A stretch of 64,000 nucleotides of DNA from Deltaproteobacteria bacterium (GTDB lineage Bacteria; Myxococcota_A; UBA9160; UBA4427), in contig JAJDAO010000026.1 of assembly GCA_029261835.1 (NCBI GenBank), positions 324,666 to 388,665 on the forward strand, written 5' to 3'. The notes beneath the pieces are model-generated. The model had not been told where the DNA came from and searched no databases. It saw only the letters and a list, made by a program, of their open reading frames with translations. Made by a program: the position numbers and the translations under genes. Of this stretch, positions 20,595 to 29,377 are shown in pieces; position 1 is the stretch's first letter; each line of letters begins with the position of its first letter.

Positions 20595-22102
20595 TGGACG
20601 CCCACGGATTCAACTGGCACGTGCTGATGCCCGTGGCCGCCGTTGCCGTCGGCTCGCTCGCGGTTCTCGTGTTGGAGGTGTTGCTCTCGCGAAGAACCGG
20701 GGAGCTGACGCCGCCGGCCCGCGCCGCGTCGGAGCGGCGACTGGCGCTCCTGCTGGCGTTCATCGCGAGCTTCTCGCTGCTGATCGCGTTGGTGGCCAGC
20801 TACGTTCTTTTGCTCGCCGGCGTCGACACGGCTTTCGATCCGCAAAATGCGATGCTGCGCATCGACGGCCTTTCGGGTATGGCAATCGGTATCGTGAGCA
20901 TGGGGGCCCTGCTGTCGGTCTGGCTCTCCAGTACATATCTCATGGCACTCCATATCAACCACGGCGAGTACTACGCGCTGTTGCTGCTCGCCGTGACGGG
21001 AATGTTCATCGCTCTGTGCGCTGAGAATCTGATGCTGCTCTTCATGGGAGTCGAGCTGATGAGCATTCCCGCCTACGCTCTCGCTGCCTTCGACCGCAGC
21101 AAGCTCCGCAGCAATGAGGCGGGTCTCAAGTACTTCCTGCTGGGCTCCTTCGCCAGCGCGATCTTCCTCTACGGGATAGCACTGCTCTACGGCGCCACGG
21201 GTCGGCTCGACTACGCGGGTCTCCAGAGGACGATTGATCCCTCGAGTACCCTCGCGATGGCGGGCCTTGCGCTGCTGCTCGTCGGCTTCGCGTTCAAGCT
21301 GGCGCTGGTGCCCTTCCACCAGTATGTGCCCGATGTTTACGAAGGGGCCCCGACGCCGGTCACGGCGTTCATCTCCGTGTGCGTCAAGACGACTGCCGTA
21401 TTCGTTCTTCTGCGCTTGCTTCTCCAGGCTCTGCCAGATCTCGCGGGCCTGCTGCGACCGATCTTCTGGCTCTTGGCCGTCGCGAGCATCGTCGTGGGAA
21501 ACCTGATGGCGATCGTTCAGCGCAATGTGAAACGTATGCTCGCCTATTCGAGCATCGCTCATGCAGGCTATCTGATGCTGGCTCTCGTCAGCGAAACGCC
21601 CGAAGCCTACGGAGCGATGATCTTCTACCTCCTGGCCTACGTCTTCATGAACCTCGGCGCCTTCGGCGTCGTGATCGCCCTGGCTGCTCGCGGTCGCGAC
21701 TGTGAGCGAATTGAGGACTTCGCCGGTATTGCCAGTAGGCGTCCGGGTTTGGCGGCTGTCATGACTCTCTTCATGCTCGCTCTGGCGGGCATGCCCGGCA
21801 CAGTGGGATTCTGGGCGAAGTTTCATCTCTTCGAGTCGGCTCTCGAGGCGGACGAGGTGGCTCTCGTGATCGTGGCGATACTGGGTAGCGTCGTGTCGTT
21901 CTACTACTACCTGCGTGTTCCGGTCGAGATGTACATGCGCGACGCTTCGGAGGAAGAGCCCACTCATGCGTCGACGAACGAGCTCGCGGTGCTGCTCGCG
22001 TGTGCGGGAGTCGTGCTGTACTTGGGCTTCTTCCCCAACGCGCGGCTGCCGGGCCACGCAGCCGGACTGCTGGACGTCTTGCGGGCAACGGTCGGGATGT
22101 GA
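20594..22102 (+). CDS. nuoN: NADH-quinone oxidoreductase subunit N (antiporter-like)
   Basis: A 502-aa antiporter-like subunit closing the operon. Conserved stretches include FMGVELMSIPAYALAAFDR, LLVGFAFKLALVPFHQYVPD, YEGAPTPVTAFISVCVKTTA and QRNVKRMLAYSSIAHAGYLM. The ATG at 20594 overlaps the nuoM stop; the frame is open much further upstream, but only because it shadows nuoM. It pumps protons at the NuoL/M/N end of the arm. Confidence 0.97.
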   Translation: MDAHGFNWHVLMPVAAVAVGSLAVLVLEVLLSRRTGELTPPARAASERRLALLLAFIASFSLLIALVASYVLLLAGVDTAFDPQNAMLRIDGLSGMAIGIVSMGALLSVWLSSTYLMALHINHGEYYALLLLAVTGMFIALCAENLMLLFMGVELMSIPAYALAAFDRSKLRSNEAGLKYFLLGSFASAIFLYGIALLYGATGRLDYAGLQRTIDPSSTLAMAGLALLLVGFAFKLALVPFHQYVPDVYEGAPTPVTAFISVCVKTTAVFVLLRLLLQALPDLAGLLRPIFWLLAVASIVVGNLMAIVQRNVKRMLAYSSIAHAGYLMLALVSETPEAYGAMIFYLLAYVFMNLGAFGVVIALAARGRDCERIEDFAGIASRRPGLAAVMTLFMLALAGMPGTVGFWAKFHLFESALEADEVALVIVAILGSVVSFYYYLRVPVEMYMRDASEEEPTHASTNELAVLLACAGVVLYLGFFPNARLPGHAAGLLDVLRATVGM

Positions 22103-22128
22103 CGGGCTGGTGCCGCGAGAGGAGCCGG

Positions 22129-23511
22129 ATGACCAGCCAAGGCGGTATCCTGCGCCGCTGGATTCGGTCACACGTTCCCCACTGTCTGGGCGTTCTCATC
22201 GCGGTTGCCTTCGTCTTTCGCCTCGTGCTGGCGATCGACTCCCCGCGACCCTGGGGCTATGTGTGGGACCGATACGATCCCGGAATCAGGCTCTTGTATG
22301 AGAATGGCACGCTGCCCGAGTCACCGGACTGCTGGCAGTGCTACCACCCGCCGGTCTTCTACTACGCGGGCGCGTCATTCTATTGGCTCGGATCACAGTT
22401 CCCGGGCGATGGGAGCGCGCGATCTCGAGCCGTGCGGCCACTGTATTTCGTGGGTCTGCTCTCTCTGATTTGCTCGGCCGTAGTCCTGCTGTACTGCTAC
22501 AGATTCCTGCGCTTCTACAAGTTCCAGGGCGACTACTTGATACTGGGGTTCGCCACCGCGGGCATCTTCCCCTGCTTGTTCATCTCATCCTGGGGGATCG
22601 AAGCCGACATCGTTCTCACCGCGCTGATGTGCGGGTTCGCCTACGAGATCGCGAAATACTCTATCTCGGGCGAGGAGGCGGCGACCCGTGAGGTCGTGCT
22701 CGCCGGCATTCTGGCGGGCCTGGCGATGGCCACGAAGTACAACGGAATCTTGGCCATCGTGACTGCTCTCCCGCTGTTTGCGCTCAAGCACATCCCCGGC
22801 CGGCAACTCAAGAGATTGGCTCGTGATGCGAGCATGTTCCTGGCGATTGCGCTGGCGCTCGGGAGCTGGAAGTACATCGACAACTACGTCAAGTACGACA
22901 ATCCGCTCTTCGCAAACGGAAGCGCGGCGGCGGGCTTCTCTCTGAGTAAGAAGTACCACTGGCAGCTCTATGACTTCTCCTCCTTCCGTCTGGGCGAGCT
23001 GATCCATCTGATGTCGGATGAGGGGCCCGACGGCCGGCTCCAGCAGCTTCCGACCTATCGCAGCGTATGGACCACGCTCCACGCACTGGCCTGGAGCGAC
23101 ATGAGCTTCTTCTCACGCGAGGGGAGACACGGTCTGGCGCCGAATATCTACCCCCGCAAGAGCATTCCGATCTGGATGCCGGCCTCGGTCCTGGGCATGG
23201 CACTTCTGCCGAATGCCCTGGCGCTCATCGGCTCTGTGGTCACCTTTCGCCGTCGATCCGTTCGCCCGCTGTTGCTTCTGACGGTCTTGACCTTTGTCGT
23301 CTACATACAATGGGTGGTGTCGCAGAGAGCGTGGGCGCTGAAGAGCAAGTACATTCTGTTTCTCCTGCCCGCCTACTTGGTCTATATGCTCTTCGGGCTG
23401 CGGTGGGTCGAGGAGCGGGTGCCCGCGGTCATGGGCAAGGCTTTGTGGGCCGCCATGACACTCCTGTTGCTCGCGACATACCTCTACATGTTTCAGTTCT
23501 CGATCGGCTAG
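22129..23511 (+). CDS. PMT/ArnT-like integral membrane glycosyltransferase
   Basis: A 460-aa polytopic protein with about ten hydrophobic helices and the general layout of GT-C glycosyltransferases (PMT_2/GT39-like). The first helix is followed by a periplasmic loop with YVWDRYDPGIRLLYENGTLP and YHPPVFYYAG, where GT-C enzymes keep their acidic catalytic residues. It would move a sugar from a polyprenyl-phosphate donor onto lipid or protein at the outer face of the inner membrane. The ATG at 22129 follows GAGAGGAG. It lies 26 bp after nuoN, so it may be co-transcribed by chance; there is no functional link to complex I. Confidence 0.65.
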   Translation: MTSQGGILRRWIRSHVPHCLGVLIAVAFVFRLVLAIDSPRPWGYVWDRYDPGIRLLYENGTLPESPDCWQCYHPPVFYYAGASFYWLGSQFPGDGSARSRAVRPLYFVGLLSLICSAVVLLYCYRFLRFYKFQGDYLILGFATAGIFPCLFISSWGIEADIVLTALMCGFAYEIAKYSISGEEAATREVVLAGILAGLAMATKYNGILAIVTALPLFALKHIPGRQLKRLARDASMFLAIALALGSWKYIDNYVKYDNPLFANGSAAAGFSLSKKYHWQLYDFSSFRLGELIHLMSDEGPDGRLQQLPTYRSVWTTLHALAWSDMSFFSREGRHGLAPNIYPRKSIPIWMPASVLGMALLPNALALIGSVVTFRRRSVRPLLLLTVLTFVVYIQWVVSQRAWALKSKYILFLLPAYLVYMLFGLRWVEERVPAVMGKALWAAMTLLLLATYLYMFQFSIG

Positions 23512-23544
23512 CCCGTCGCGGGTGTGGCGACCGGAATCGGCCGC

Positions 23545-25581
23545 TCAGAACAGGCCGAGCCAGCGGCTTCGCTCGTTCGCGTGGGCGTCGAGAGCGGCCA
23601 CGACGTCGTGATGGCCCGCCTGCTCGGCCAGGGTTCGCGCGGTACGGCCGCCGCCGTTACGCTTGTTCGCGCGAGCGCCGCGCCTGAGTAGGATCTTGAC
23701 GACCTCGACTCGATTGTCCTGGGCCGCGTCCATCAGAGGGGTCGTCCGCCCGTGGCCTCGCGCCTCTTTGTCGGCGCCGGCATCGAGCAGAGCTGAGACG
23801 ATCACGGTGTGGCCCTCGTGAGCGGCGAGATGAAGCGGCGTGTTCCCGGCGTCGGTCCTCTGGTCGGGTTCGGCTCCGCCGTCGAGTAGCAGCTCGACCG
23901 TAGCCGTCACGCCGGCCGCCGCGGCGCGCGCCAGCAGCGGACGGCCGTCTGGACAGAGCTGGCTCACATTGGCGCCCATCTTCAGGACTCCGCTCATGCC
24001 CTCGCGCGAACGGCCGCCACTCGCCACGCAAGCGGCGGCCGCAATCTGCTCACGCGTTGGCTTGTGTCGCCCCGAGGCCACGATGGCTGCGATCAGTCGG
24101 CCGTCTCCATTGCGCACGGCCAGCTCCAGCACGCCTGCTCCGGCGGCATCCGTTGCATCGAGCCGCGTGCCTGCTGCGAGCAGCGCCAGCGCGGCATCGG
24201 TGTGGTGTGCCCGGCTGGCGAGCAGCAACGGAGTAGCCTCGCCGGACTGCTTGATCTCGGGGTTGGCGCCGGCCCCGAGCAGCAGTGACACCACTTTGGC
24301 ATGACCCGCCTCGGCCGCCAGACCAAGTGCCGTCCTCCCGTCGGCAACGGGTTCGTCCGGTCGTGCCCCGTGTCGAAGCAGCAGACCCACGACGGCCGTG
24401 TGCCCCTTGCTGGCGGCGCGCGAGAGCGGGCTGTGGCCTCGGGGACCTGGCTCGTTGACCGCGACTCCCGCCTTCAGCAGGTCCTTGACGGTCGCGACCT
24501 GTCCGCGCCAGGACGCGATCGCGAGCGAACTCCATCCCGCGTAGGCGTTGGCGCCCTTCGCCGACCGTGCCCGCAGCCATGCTCGCCGCTCAGCGTCATC
24601 GGGACTCTTGTCCTTGAGAGGTCCTGCACCAGCGAGCCGCAGCAGAGCGACGACCTGCTGATGTCCGGCGCGCTCGGCGAGGTTGGCCGCATTTAAGTTC
24701 TCGCCGTCGCGCAAAGACGCCTTGGCTCCCGCTGCCAGGAGCGCCTTGACGAAGCGCGCGTGTCCCTTTCGCGCAGCCGTCATGAGGGCGGTGCGCTTGC
24801 CGGGCCCGCGGGCATCGAGCTCACTCCCGGCCTTGCGCAGCGGTGCGACGAGGCGGGGATCGCCCTCGCGGGCGGCCAGCATGAGGGCGGTTCGCCCGCT
24901 CGCATCCCGCACATCGAGCGCGGGGCCCGCCTGCAAGATGATCCCGAGGATCGCCGGGTCGCGTTTCTCCACAGCGAGCATCAGCGCGGTGGTGCCGCTT
25001 CGTCCCCGCTCGTCCAGACGCGCACCCGAGTCGATGGCGCTGCGAACGAGGGCGGCGTCTCCTTTTCGAATCGCACGTCGCAGAGCGGCGGTGGCCTTGT
25101 CGGCGGTGAGCGCCGGCTTCGCCAGGCGGGGTTCTCCGTTCTTGTCCTTGCCCCGCGGTCTCTGGGCCAGTTTCTCGCGGGCGCGTTCGTGCCCGCCCTT
25201 CGCGGCGCAGCGATACCACCTCACCGCTTCGCCGTGATTCGCCTCTACGCCACGGCCACGCTCGTACATGGATCCGAGGCTGAAGCAGGCGCGCGGGTGG
25301 CCCGTCTTGGCGGCCGCGCGAAGCCAGCGCATCGCTTCACGCTGGCTCGCTTTGACCCCTCGTCCGGTTCGGTACAGCATGGAGAGCCGATACTGCGCCT
25401 CGCCGTCACCGCGCGCAGCGGCCTCGCGAAGCAGTTGCGCGGCCCGCGTGAACTCGCCCGCGCGAACCGCCAGCGCAGCCGCTTCGGTTTGGCGATCGCC
25501 CGCACGAGCGGGCGTGCTGGCAAGTGCCGTGCTGCCGAGGCTGACGGCAGCCAGCAGCGCCAGCAAAGCCAATCCCCTCAT
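23545..25581 (-). CDS. exported SEL1-repeat / ankyrin-repeat protein
   Basis: A 678-aa protein with a cleavable signal peptide (residues about 1-28, ending LASTPARAGD), three SEL1-type repeats (about 30-145, e.g. YRLSMLYRTGRGVKASQREA) and then roughly 13 ankyrin repeats (about 165-670, with GHTPLHLAA-type cores). An irregular insert near 330 interrupts the ankyrin array. It is a periplasmic protein-interaction scaffold by architecture. It is the last gene of a minus-strand operon, 12 bp after the ferredoxin-flavoprotein gene and downstream of the barrel gene, so it may help assemble that envelope complex. Confidence 0.85.
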   Translation of the reverse strand: MRGLALLALLAAVSLGSTALASTPARAGDRQTEAAALAVRAGEFTRAAQLLREAAARGDGEAQYRLSMLYRTGRGVKASQREAMRWLRAAAKTGHPRACFSLGSMYERGRGVEANHGEAVRWYRCAAKGGHERAREKLAQRPRGKDKNGEPRLAKPALTADKATAALRRAIRKGDAALVRSAIDSGARLDERGRSGTTALMLAVEKRDPAILGIILQAGPALDVRDASGRTALMLAAREGDPRLVAPLRKAGSELDARGPGKRTALMTAARKGHARFVKALLAAGAKASLRDGENLNAANLAERAGHQQVVALLRLAGAGPLKDKSPDDAERRAWLRARSAKGANAYAGWSSLAIASWRGQVATVKDLLKAGVAVNEPGPRGHSPLSRAASKGHTAVVGLLLRHGARPDEPVADGRTALGLAAEAGHAKVVSLLLGAGANPEIKQSGEATPLLLASRAHHTDAALALLAAGTRLDATDAAGAGVLELAVRNGDGRLIAAIVASGRHKPTREQIAAAACVASGGRSREGMSGVLKMGANVSQLCPDGRPLLARAAAAGVTATVELLLDGGAEPDQRTDAGNTPLHLAAHEGHTVIVSALLDAGADKEARGHGRTTPLMDAAQDNRVEVVKILLRRGARANKRNGGGRTARTLAEQAGHHDVVAALDAHANERSRWLGLF

Positions 25582-25593
25582 TGAACTCGCCCC

Positions 25594-26901
25594 TCACACC
25601 CGGCCATGATGGGTCTCGACCTCGACGCCGACGGACTTCAGGAAAGCGGTGGGGAGGATGCCTCCGGCGCACACGATCATGGTGTCGTTGGCCAAGAGCT
25701 TCTCTCCGTTGGGTGTCTCGAGCAGGACAGAATCGGGCTTGATTTCGCGCGGCGTCGACGACAGAAAGACCTGCAGCTTCCCCTGCTCCGCCGCGTTGCT
25801 CAGACGCTTGCGGTTCTTCACCTTTGCACGTGAGAAGGCATCACTGCGGTAACACAGTGCTACCTCCGTATCGGGCTCCTCGGAGAGTGCGATCGCCGCC
25901 TCGAGCGCGCTATCGCCGCCGCCCACGACCAACACCCGCCGCCCTCGGTACTGCTCGGGATCCACCAAGCGGTAGACCACCTTCTCGTGCTCTTCACCCG
26001 GAACACCGAGCTTGCGCGGCGTTCCCCTGCGCCCGATGGCGAGCAGGACGGCGGGGGACTCGTACCGACCGTCCTCCGTCTGGACGACGAAGCCGTCCGG
26101 GTGGCGCTCCACCGCGGTCACTCGCTGTTGGCAGCGCACCTCGATACCGATTCGCCCGACTACGTCGGTCCACAGCTCGAGTAGCGCTTCCTTGGTCGTC
26201 TCGCGGAGCTGAACCTTGCCATACATCGGAAGGTCGACCGGCGCCGTCATGACGATCTTGCCGCGCGGGTAGTGGGCGACGGTTCCGCCCAGGCTCTCTT
26301 GGTCGACGGTGATGGCGCGCAGCCCGAGCTCCCGAGCGCGCAGCGAGGCCGCAATGCCGGCCGGCCCGGCACCGACGATCAGTACGTCGATGTCGCGGTC
26401 ATGCCCGGCACGCGGCAGCGCCGCGATCGAGTCCATTGCCTGTCGGCCCTGCTCGATGGCGTTGCGGATCAGGCCCATCCCGCCGAGTTCTCCCGCGACG
26501 AAGAGGCCTTGCACGTTGGTCTGGAAGTCAGGGCCCACCGCCGGGATTTGCACGCCCCGGCGCTCGGTCCCGAGCACCAGCGTGAGTGCATCGCGGGGGC
26601 ATGCCGTCTGGCAGGCCCCGTGACCGATGCAGCTCGCCGGCTGGATCAGCGTCGCCTTGCCGTTGATCAGACCCAGCACTTCGCCCTCGGGACAAGCGGC
26701 CACGCAGGACCCGCATCCCACGCAGAGCGCGGGGTCTACTACCGGGTGGAGCGAAGCGGGCTCCGTCATGCCCGTTTGCTCGGCCTCCCTCAGAACGATG
26801 ATTGCCCTCGCCTGTCGCCTGCCTCGTCTGCGGGAGTACACGCCCCACACCAGCAGCATGGGTGTGAGGTAGACGAGCGAAGCGACGATTACATCTGACA
26901 T
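25594..26901 (-). CDS. membrane-anchored ferredoxin-flavoprotein (thioredoxin-reductase-like NAD(P)/FAD oxidoreductase)
   Basis: A 435-aa protein. One N-terminal membrane helix (about 4-22) is followed by a basic stop (SRRRGRRQAR). A dicluster ferredoxin domain follows: Cys60/63/66/70 form a full CxxCxxCxxxCP site, while the second site is CIGHGACQTACP, with His94 where the second Cys is expected. A two-dinucleotide-binding FAD domain follows (LIVGAGPAGIAASLRA for FAD, VLVVGGGDSALEAAIAL for NAD(P)H). The redox CxxC of thioredoxin reductase is absent, so electrons probably pass between NAD(P)H, FAD and the clusters. The ATG at 26901 has GGAGAG upstream; it is 13 bp after the barrel gene. It is predicted to link the cytoplasmic NAD(P)H pool to a membrane electron chain. 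Confidence 0.85.
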   Translation of the reverse strand: MSDVIVASLVYLTPMLLVWGVYSRRRGRRQARAIIVLREAEQTGMTEPASLHPVVDPALCVGCGSCVAACPEGEVLGLINGKATLIQPASCIGHGACQTACPRDALTLVLGTERRGVQIPAVGPDFQTNVQGLFVAGELGGMGLIRNAIEQGRQAMDSIAALPRAGHDRDIDVLIVGAGPAGIAASLRARELGLRAITVDQESLGGTVAHYPRGKIVMTAPVDLPMYGKVQLRETTKEALLELWTDVVGRIGIEVRCQQRVTAVERHPDGFVVQTEDGRYESPAVLLAIGRRGTPRKLGVPGEEHEKVVYRLVDPEQYRGRRVLVVGGGDSALEAAIALSEEPDTEVALCYRSDAFSRAKVKNRKRLSNAAEQGKLQVFLSSTPREIKPDSVLLETPNGEKLLANDTMIVCAGGILPTAFLKSVGVEVETHHGRV

Positions 26902-26914
26902 GGTGCTCTCCGGA

Positions 26915-29023
26915 TCAGAAGTCGAAGCGAAGCCCCAGGTAGAGCGCGTACCCGAGGTCATCGGAGCTCGAAGAGGTGGGGCCACTCCCGACCCCCTTCC
27001 TCCACTCGAGAACTGTGTCGGCGTCGAGCGTCAAGTCTCGCCAGCGGTATTCGAGACGCAGCTGCGGTTCAAGCTTGATCTGGTCACGACTGCTCGGATA
27101 GTCGAGATAGTCCGCCCTCACGGTCGGGGTGATGCGAAGGCCGTCCAGGATCGGAAAGCGTGCCCGCAGCAACAGCGTGTAGTTCCTGTAGCTGCTTCCA
27201 TCGTTGACGCCGAACCTCGCGCGCCCCAGATCGCCGTCGAGCAGAAGGTCACTTCCGATCAGCTCCGCTCCGTAGCCGACCGCCCAACCGGTGCCTTCCG
27301 TGGCAAGAGAGTTTCCCGAGGCGGGCGTACCAGCGGACATGGAGGCGTTCATGTCAGCGGCGATCTCCCAACGAGCATCGAGCCGGTGAGAGATGCCCGA
27401 CGTGATGGTGGTCGTTCGAGTGGTACGATCCTGGGCGAGCTGTTCGATCTGCGCCATCGAGTACGTGTTGTGCAGATCGCCGATCGTGACCACCGGTTCT
27501 CCCATCAGCGCATTGCTGGTTCTGAGAAATGGACTGTTGCGATGGTCGACCCGGAGAGTGGCGTTGGTGTCTTTCGTGATGTTCAGGCTCCCCGACGCCA
27601 TCGCGAGATTCAGCGACTTGTAGAAGACGTCGTAGTCGACGGCCGTGTAGAGCGAGCCGACCGCACCAAACAGGCGGAGCTCGGAGCCAAACGCGACGCG
27701 GTCCCCGTGTCCGTCGATCACCTGCCCGATGAAGTAGACCTCTGCGTCGAGGTGGTCGAGCACGCGGTCGGTCGAAAGGTTCAAGCCGTAGAAGGATCGG
27801 CTGGTGTCGACGCCGTTGTTCCCGATAGAGTCTTGCGGGAAGCCCAGTACGCCGCCGAGCCGCAGCTTGTCGTAGAAGCCCCAACCCAGCGAGAGACCGT
27901 CGAAGCGGCCCAGTAGCCCGCTGCCGCGGCCGGGCTGTCGGCCGAGCGTGCCCGTCAGCTCGTGCGTGCGATCGCGCAGCTCCAGATTGAGATAGCGGAC
28001 CCGGCTTCCCCTCGCCGTGCCGCCTTCGAGGTAGTCGTAGCGGTAGTAGCCGTCGAAGCGCCCGCGCGCGTCGAGCCTGCCGCGGCGCATCAGCGCCGTG
28101 AAGTCGAGATCTCCGCTCTGCGACGCGTCGAGGAACGCCGCCCCTGAATCACTCGCGAGCGTCCCGGTCCGTTGGTAGGTGGTCGCAATGCTGCCGTATA
28201 GATCCAAATCGGTCTTCGAGCGCCGTCGCGCGGTCTTGAGCTTCTTGCGTGGTGCATCTCGCGCCGTGCGGAGCGTCTCCAGGCGTTGGCGCACGCGGTC
28301 GGCACCTTCGTCGTCGGGATATCGTTCGAGATAGGCCTCGAACTCTGCGGCGGCATGGGCCGTCTGGCCGTTGCGCTGGCGAGCCAGCCCCAGGTACTCC
28401 AGCGCCTCCCGGGTGTGCTCGCCCTCCGGACCCGAAAGGACCTTCGTGTAGAGCGCGATGGCGCGCCCATAGTTGCGCGCCACGAGCGCCCGGCGTGCTT
28501 CCTCCATGATGGCCGTTACTTCGCCCGCACCCGGCACCGCACGGCGGGCGCCGCGGCCCGAGAACTGCGGCTTGGCGATGCGAATGATCAAGCTGCGGAA
28601 ATCGCGTCCCTGGCTGACGCTGAAGACGGCGCTGCGCGAGAAGGTTGCGACCAGCGCCGGTCCCCTCGCCGTGGCGGCCTCGAAGGAGATATCCCTCAGC
28701 GGAGTGGCGGGCTTCGGAGGCGGCTTCGCCGTCTCGCGCCGTCGGGCCGTCGCGCCCGGAATCTGCGCCAGCGGCTCGAGCTGAATCTCCACCACCTTGC
28801 CTCGCGACTTCGGGGAGTGCCGCAGATAGCGAACCGGAACCGCAAAGTTGACCTGCACCCGCCAGGTCTTGGCGGCCTCGGTCAGCTCTATCCCGAGCAG
28901 GACGCGTTCCCGCTCCTCCCCTGCCGCGAAGAGCGGGGCCGTGGGCGTGCCGACCGCCAGCACGACCAGCAGATGCGCGAGCGGGCACAGATATCGTCTA
29001 TAGCGCGCAGTCGTCCGAGTCAC
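26915..29023 (-). CDS. TPR-containing outer-membrane beta-barrel protein
   Basis: A 702-aa exported protein from a GTG start, with a signal peptide ending near LFAAGEE. The N-terminal 150 residues look like an AMIN-like beta domain. TPR-type helices follow (about 185-255, RNYGRAIALYTKVLSGPEGE), then a basic linker. From about 280 to the end there is a run of amphipathic beta strands with alternating aromatic residues, ending in the barrel-assembly signature LGLRFDF with terminal Phe. It is expected to be a large outer-membrane barrel of 20 or more strands with a periplasmic TPR arm. Sitting opposite two multiheme cytochromes, it is a candidate for the porin of a porin-cytochrome conduit; simple transport is the alternative. 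Confidence 0.8.
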   Translation of the reverse strand: MTRTTARYRRYLCPLAHLLVVLAVGTPTAPLFAAGEERERVLLGIELTEAAKTWRVQVNFAVPVRYLRHSPKSRGKVVEIQLEPLAQIPGATARRRETAKPPPKPATPLRDISFEAATARGPALVATFSRSAVFSVSQGRDFRSLIIRIAKPQFSGRGARRAVPGAGEVTAIMEEARRALVARNYGRAIALYTKVLSGPEGEHTREALEYLGLARQRNGQTAHAAAEFEAYLERYPDDEGADRVRQRLETLRTARDAPRKKLKTARRRSKTDLDLYGSIATTYQRTGTLASDSGAAFLDASQSGDLDFTALMRRGRLDARGRFDGYYRYDYLEGGTARGSRVRYLNLELRDRTHELTGTLGRQPGRGSGLLGRFDGLSLGWGFYDKLRLGGVLGFPQDSIGNNGVDTSRSFYGLNLSTDRVLDHLDAEVYFIGQVIDGHGDRVAFGSELRLFGAVGSLYTAVDYDVFYKSLNLAMASGSLNITKDTNATLRVDHRNSPFLRTSNALMGEPVVTIGDLHNTYSMAQIEQLAQDRTTRTTTITSGISHRLDARWEIAADMNASMSAGTPASGNSLATEGTGWAVGYGAELIGSDLLLDGDLGRARFGVNDGSSYRNYTLLLRARFPILDGLRITPTVRADYLDYPSSRDQIKLEPQLRLEYRWRDLTLDADTVLEWRKGVGSGPTSSSSDDLGYALYLGLRFDF

Positions 29024-29377
29024 TCTCGTTCTCGCAGCCCACTCCGCCCCGTCGGATTCGTTGCACGCGGCGGCTAGCTTGCGCCGGTGTGGGTTCCGCC
29101 GGAGGATTGACGTTCAGACGAAGTCGCTGATATTCTCAAAATCGGGAAAATCGAGGCGCAATACTGTGACAGAAGTCACAGGTTGATGGCAACCACTGTT
29201 CGATAATGCCCACAGAATCGATGACGCCGGCCTCAGGTCGGCTCCATCGGTGTGGTGTACTTGCCCCGACCCCTCGGGACAATGTTGCGTCTTGGGGTCG
29301 ACTCGGGGCAACCGCGGCTCTCGAGATCCTGGTGACGAATCCCAGCGGGCGTGGTTGGGGCACGAGGAGCATCACTA
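29024..29377. promoter_or_regulatory. divergent control region between the two electron-transfer operons
   Basis: These 354 bp hold no gene. The centre (about 29125-29210) is much more AT-rich than the surroundings and contains the Crp-type dyad. Both flanks are long leaders, so each operon may have its own promoter read from the shared middle. Confidence 0.6.
29164..29181. promoter_or_regulatory. perfect Crp/Fnr-type dyad (TGTGA-N6-TCACA)
   Basis: CTGTGACAGAAGTCACAG is an 18-bp dyad with a four-base centre that contains an exact TGTGA-N6-TCACA Crp core at 29165-29180. It lies between the divergent barrel and b-type cytochrome operons, 141 bp from one start codon and about 200 bp from the other. 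It is probably bound by a Crp/Fnr-superfamily regulator encoded elsewhere; the cNMP protein in this window lacks a DNA-binding domain. Confidence 0.7.

Noticed and set aside
20441..22171. 576-aa open frame opposite nuoN
   Set aside because: Same shadow composition (Gln, Arg, His, Glu); nuoN on the plus strand is unambiguous.
22129..23511. Extra complex I subunit because it follows nuoN
   Set aside because: GT-C layout with a large first periplasmic loop and no antiporter motifs.
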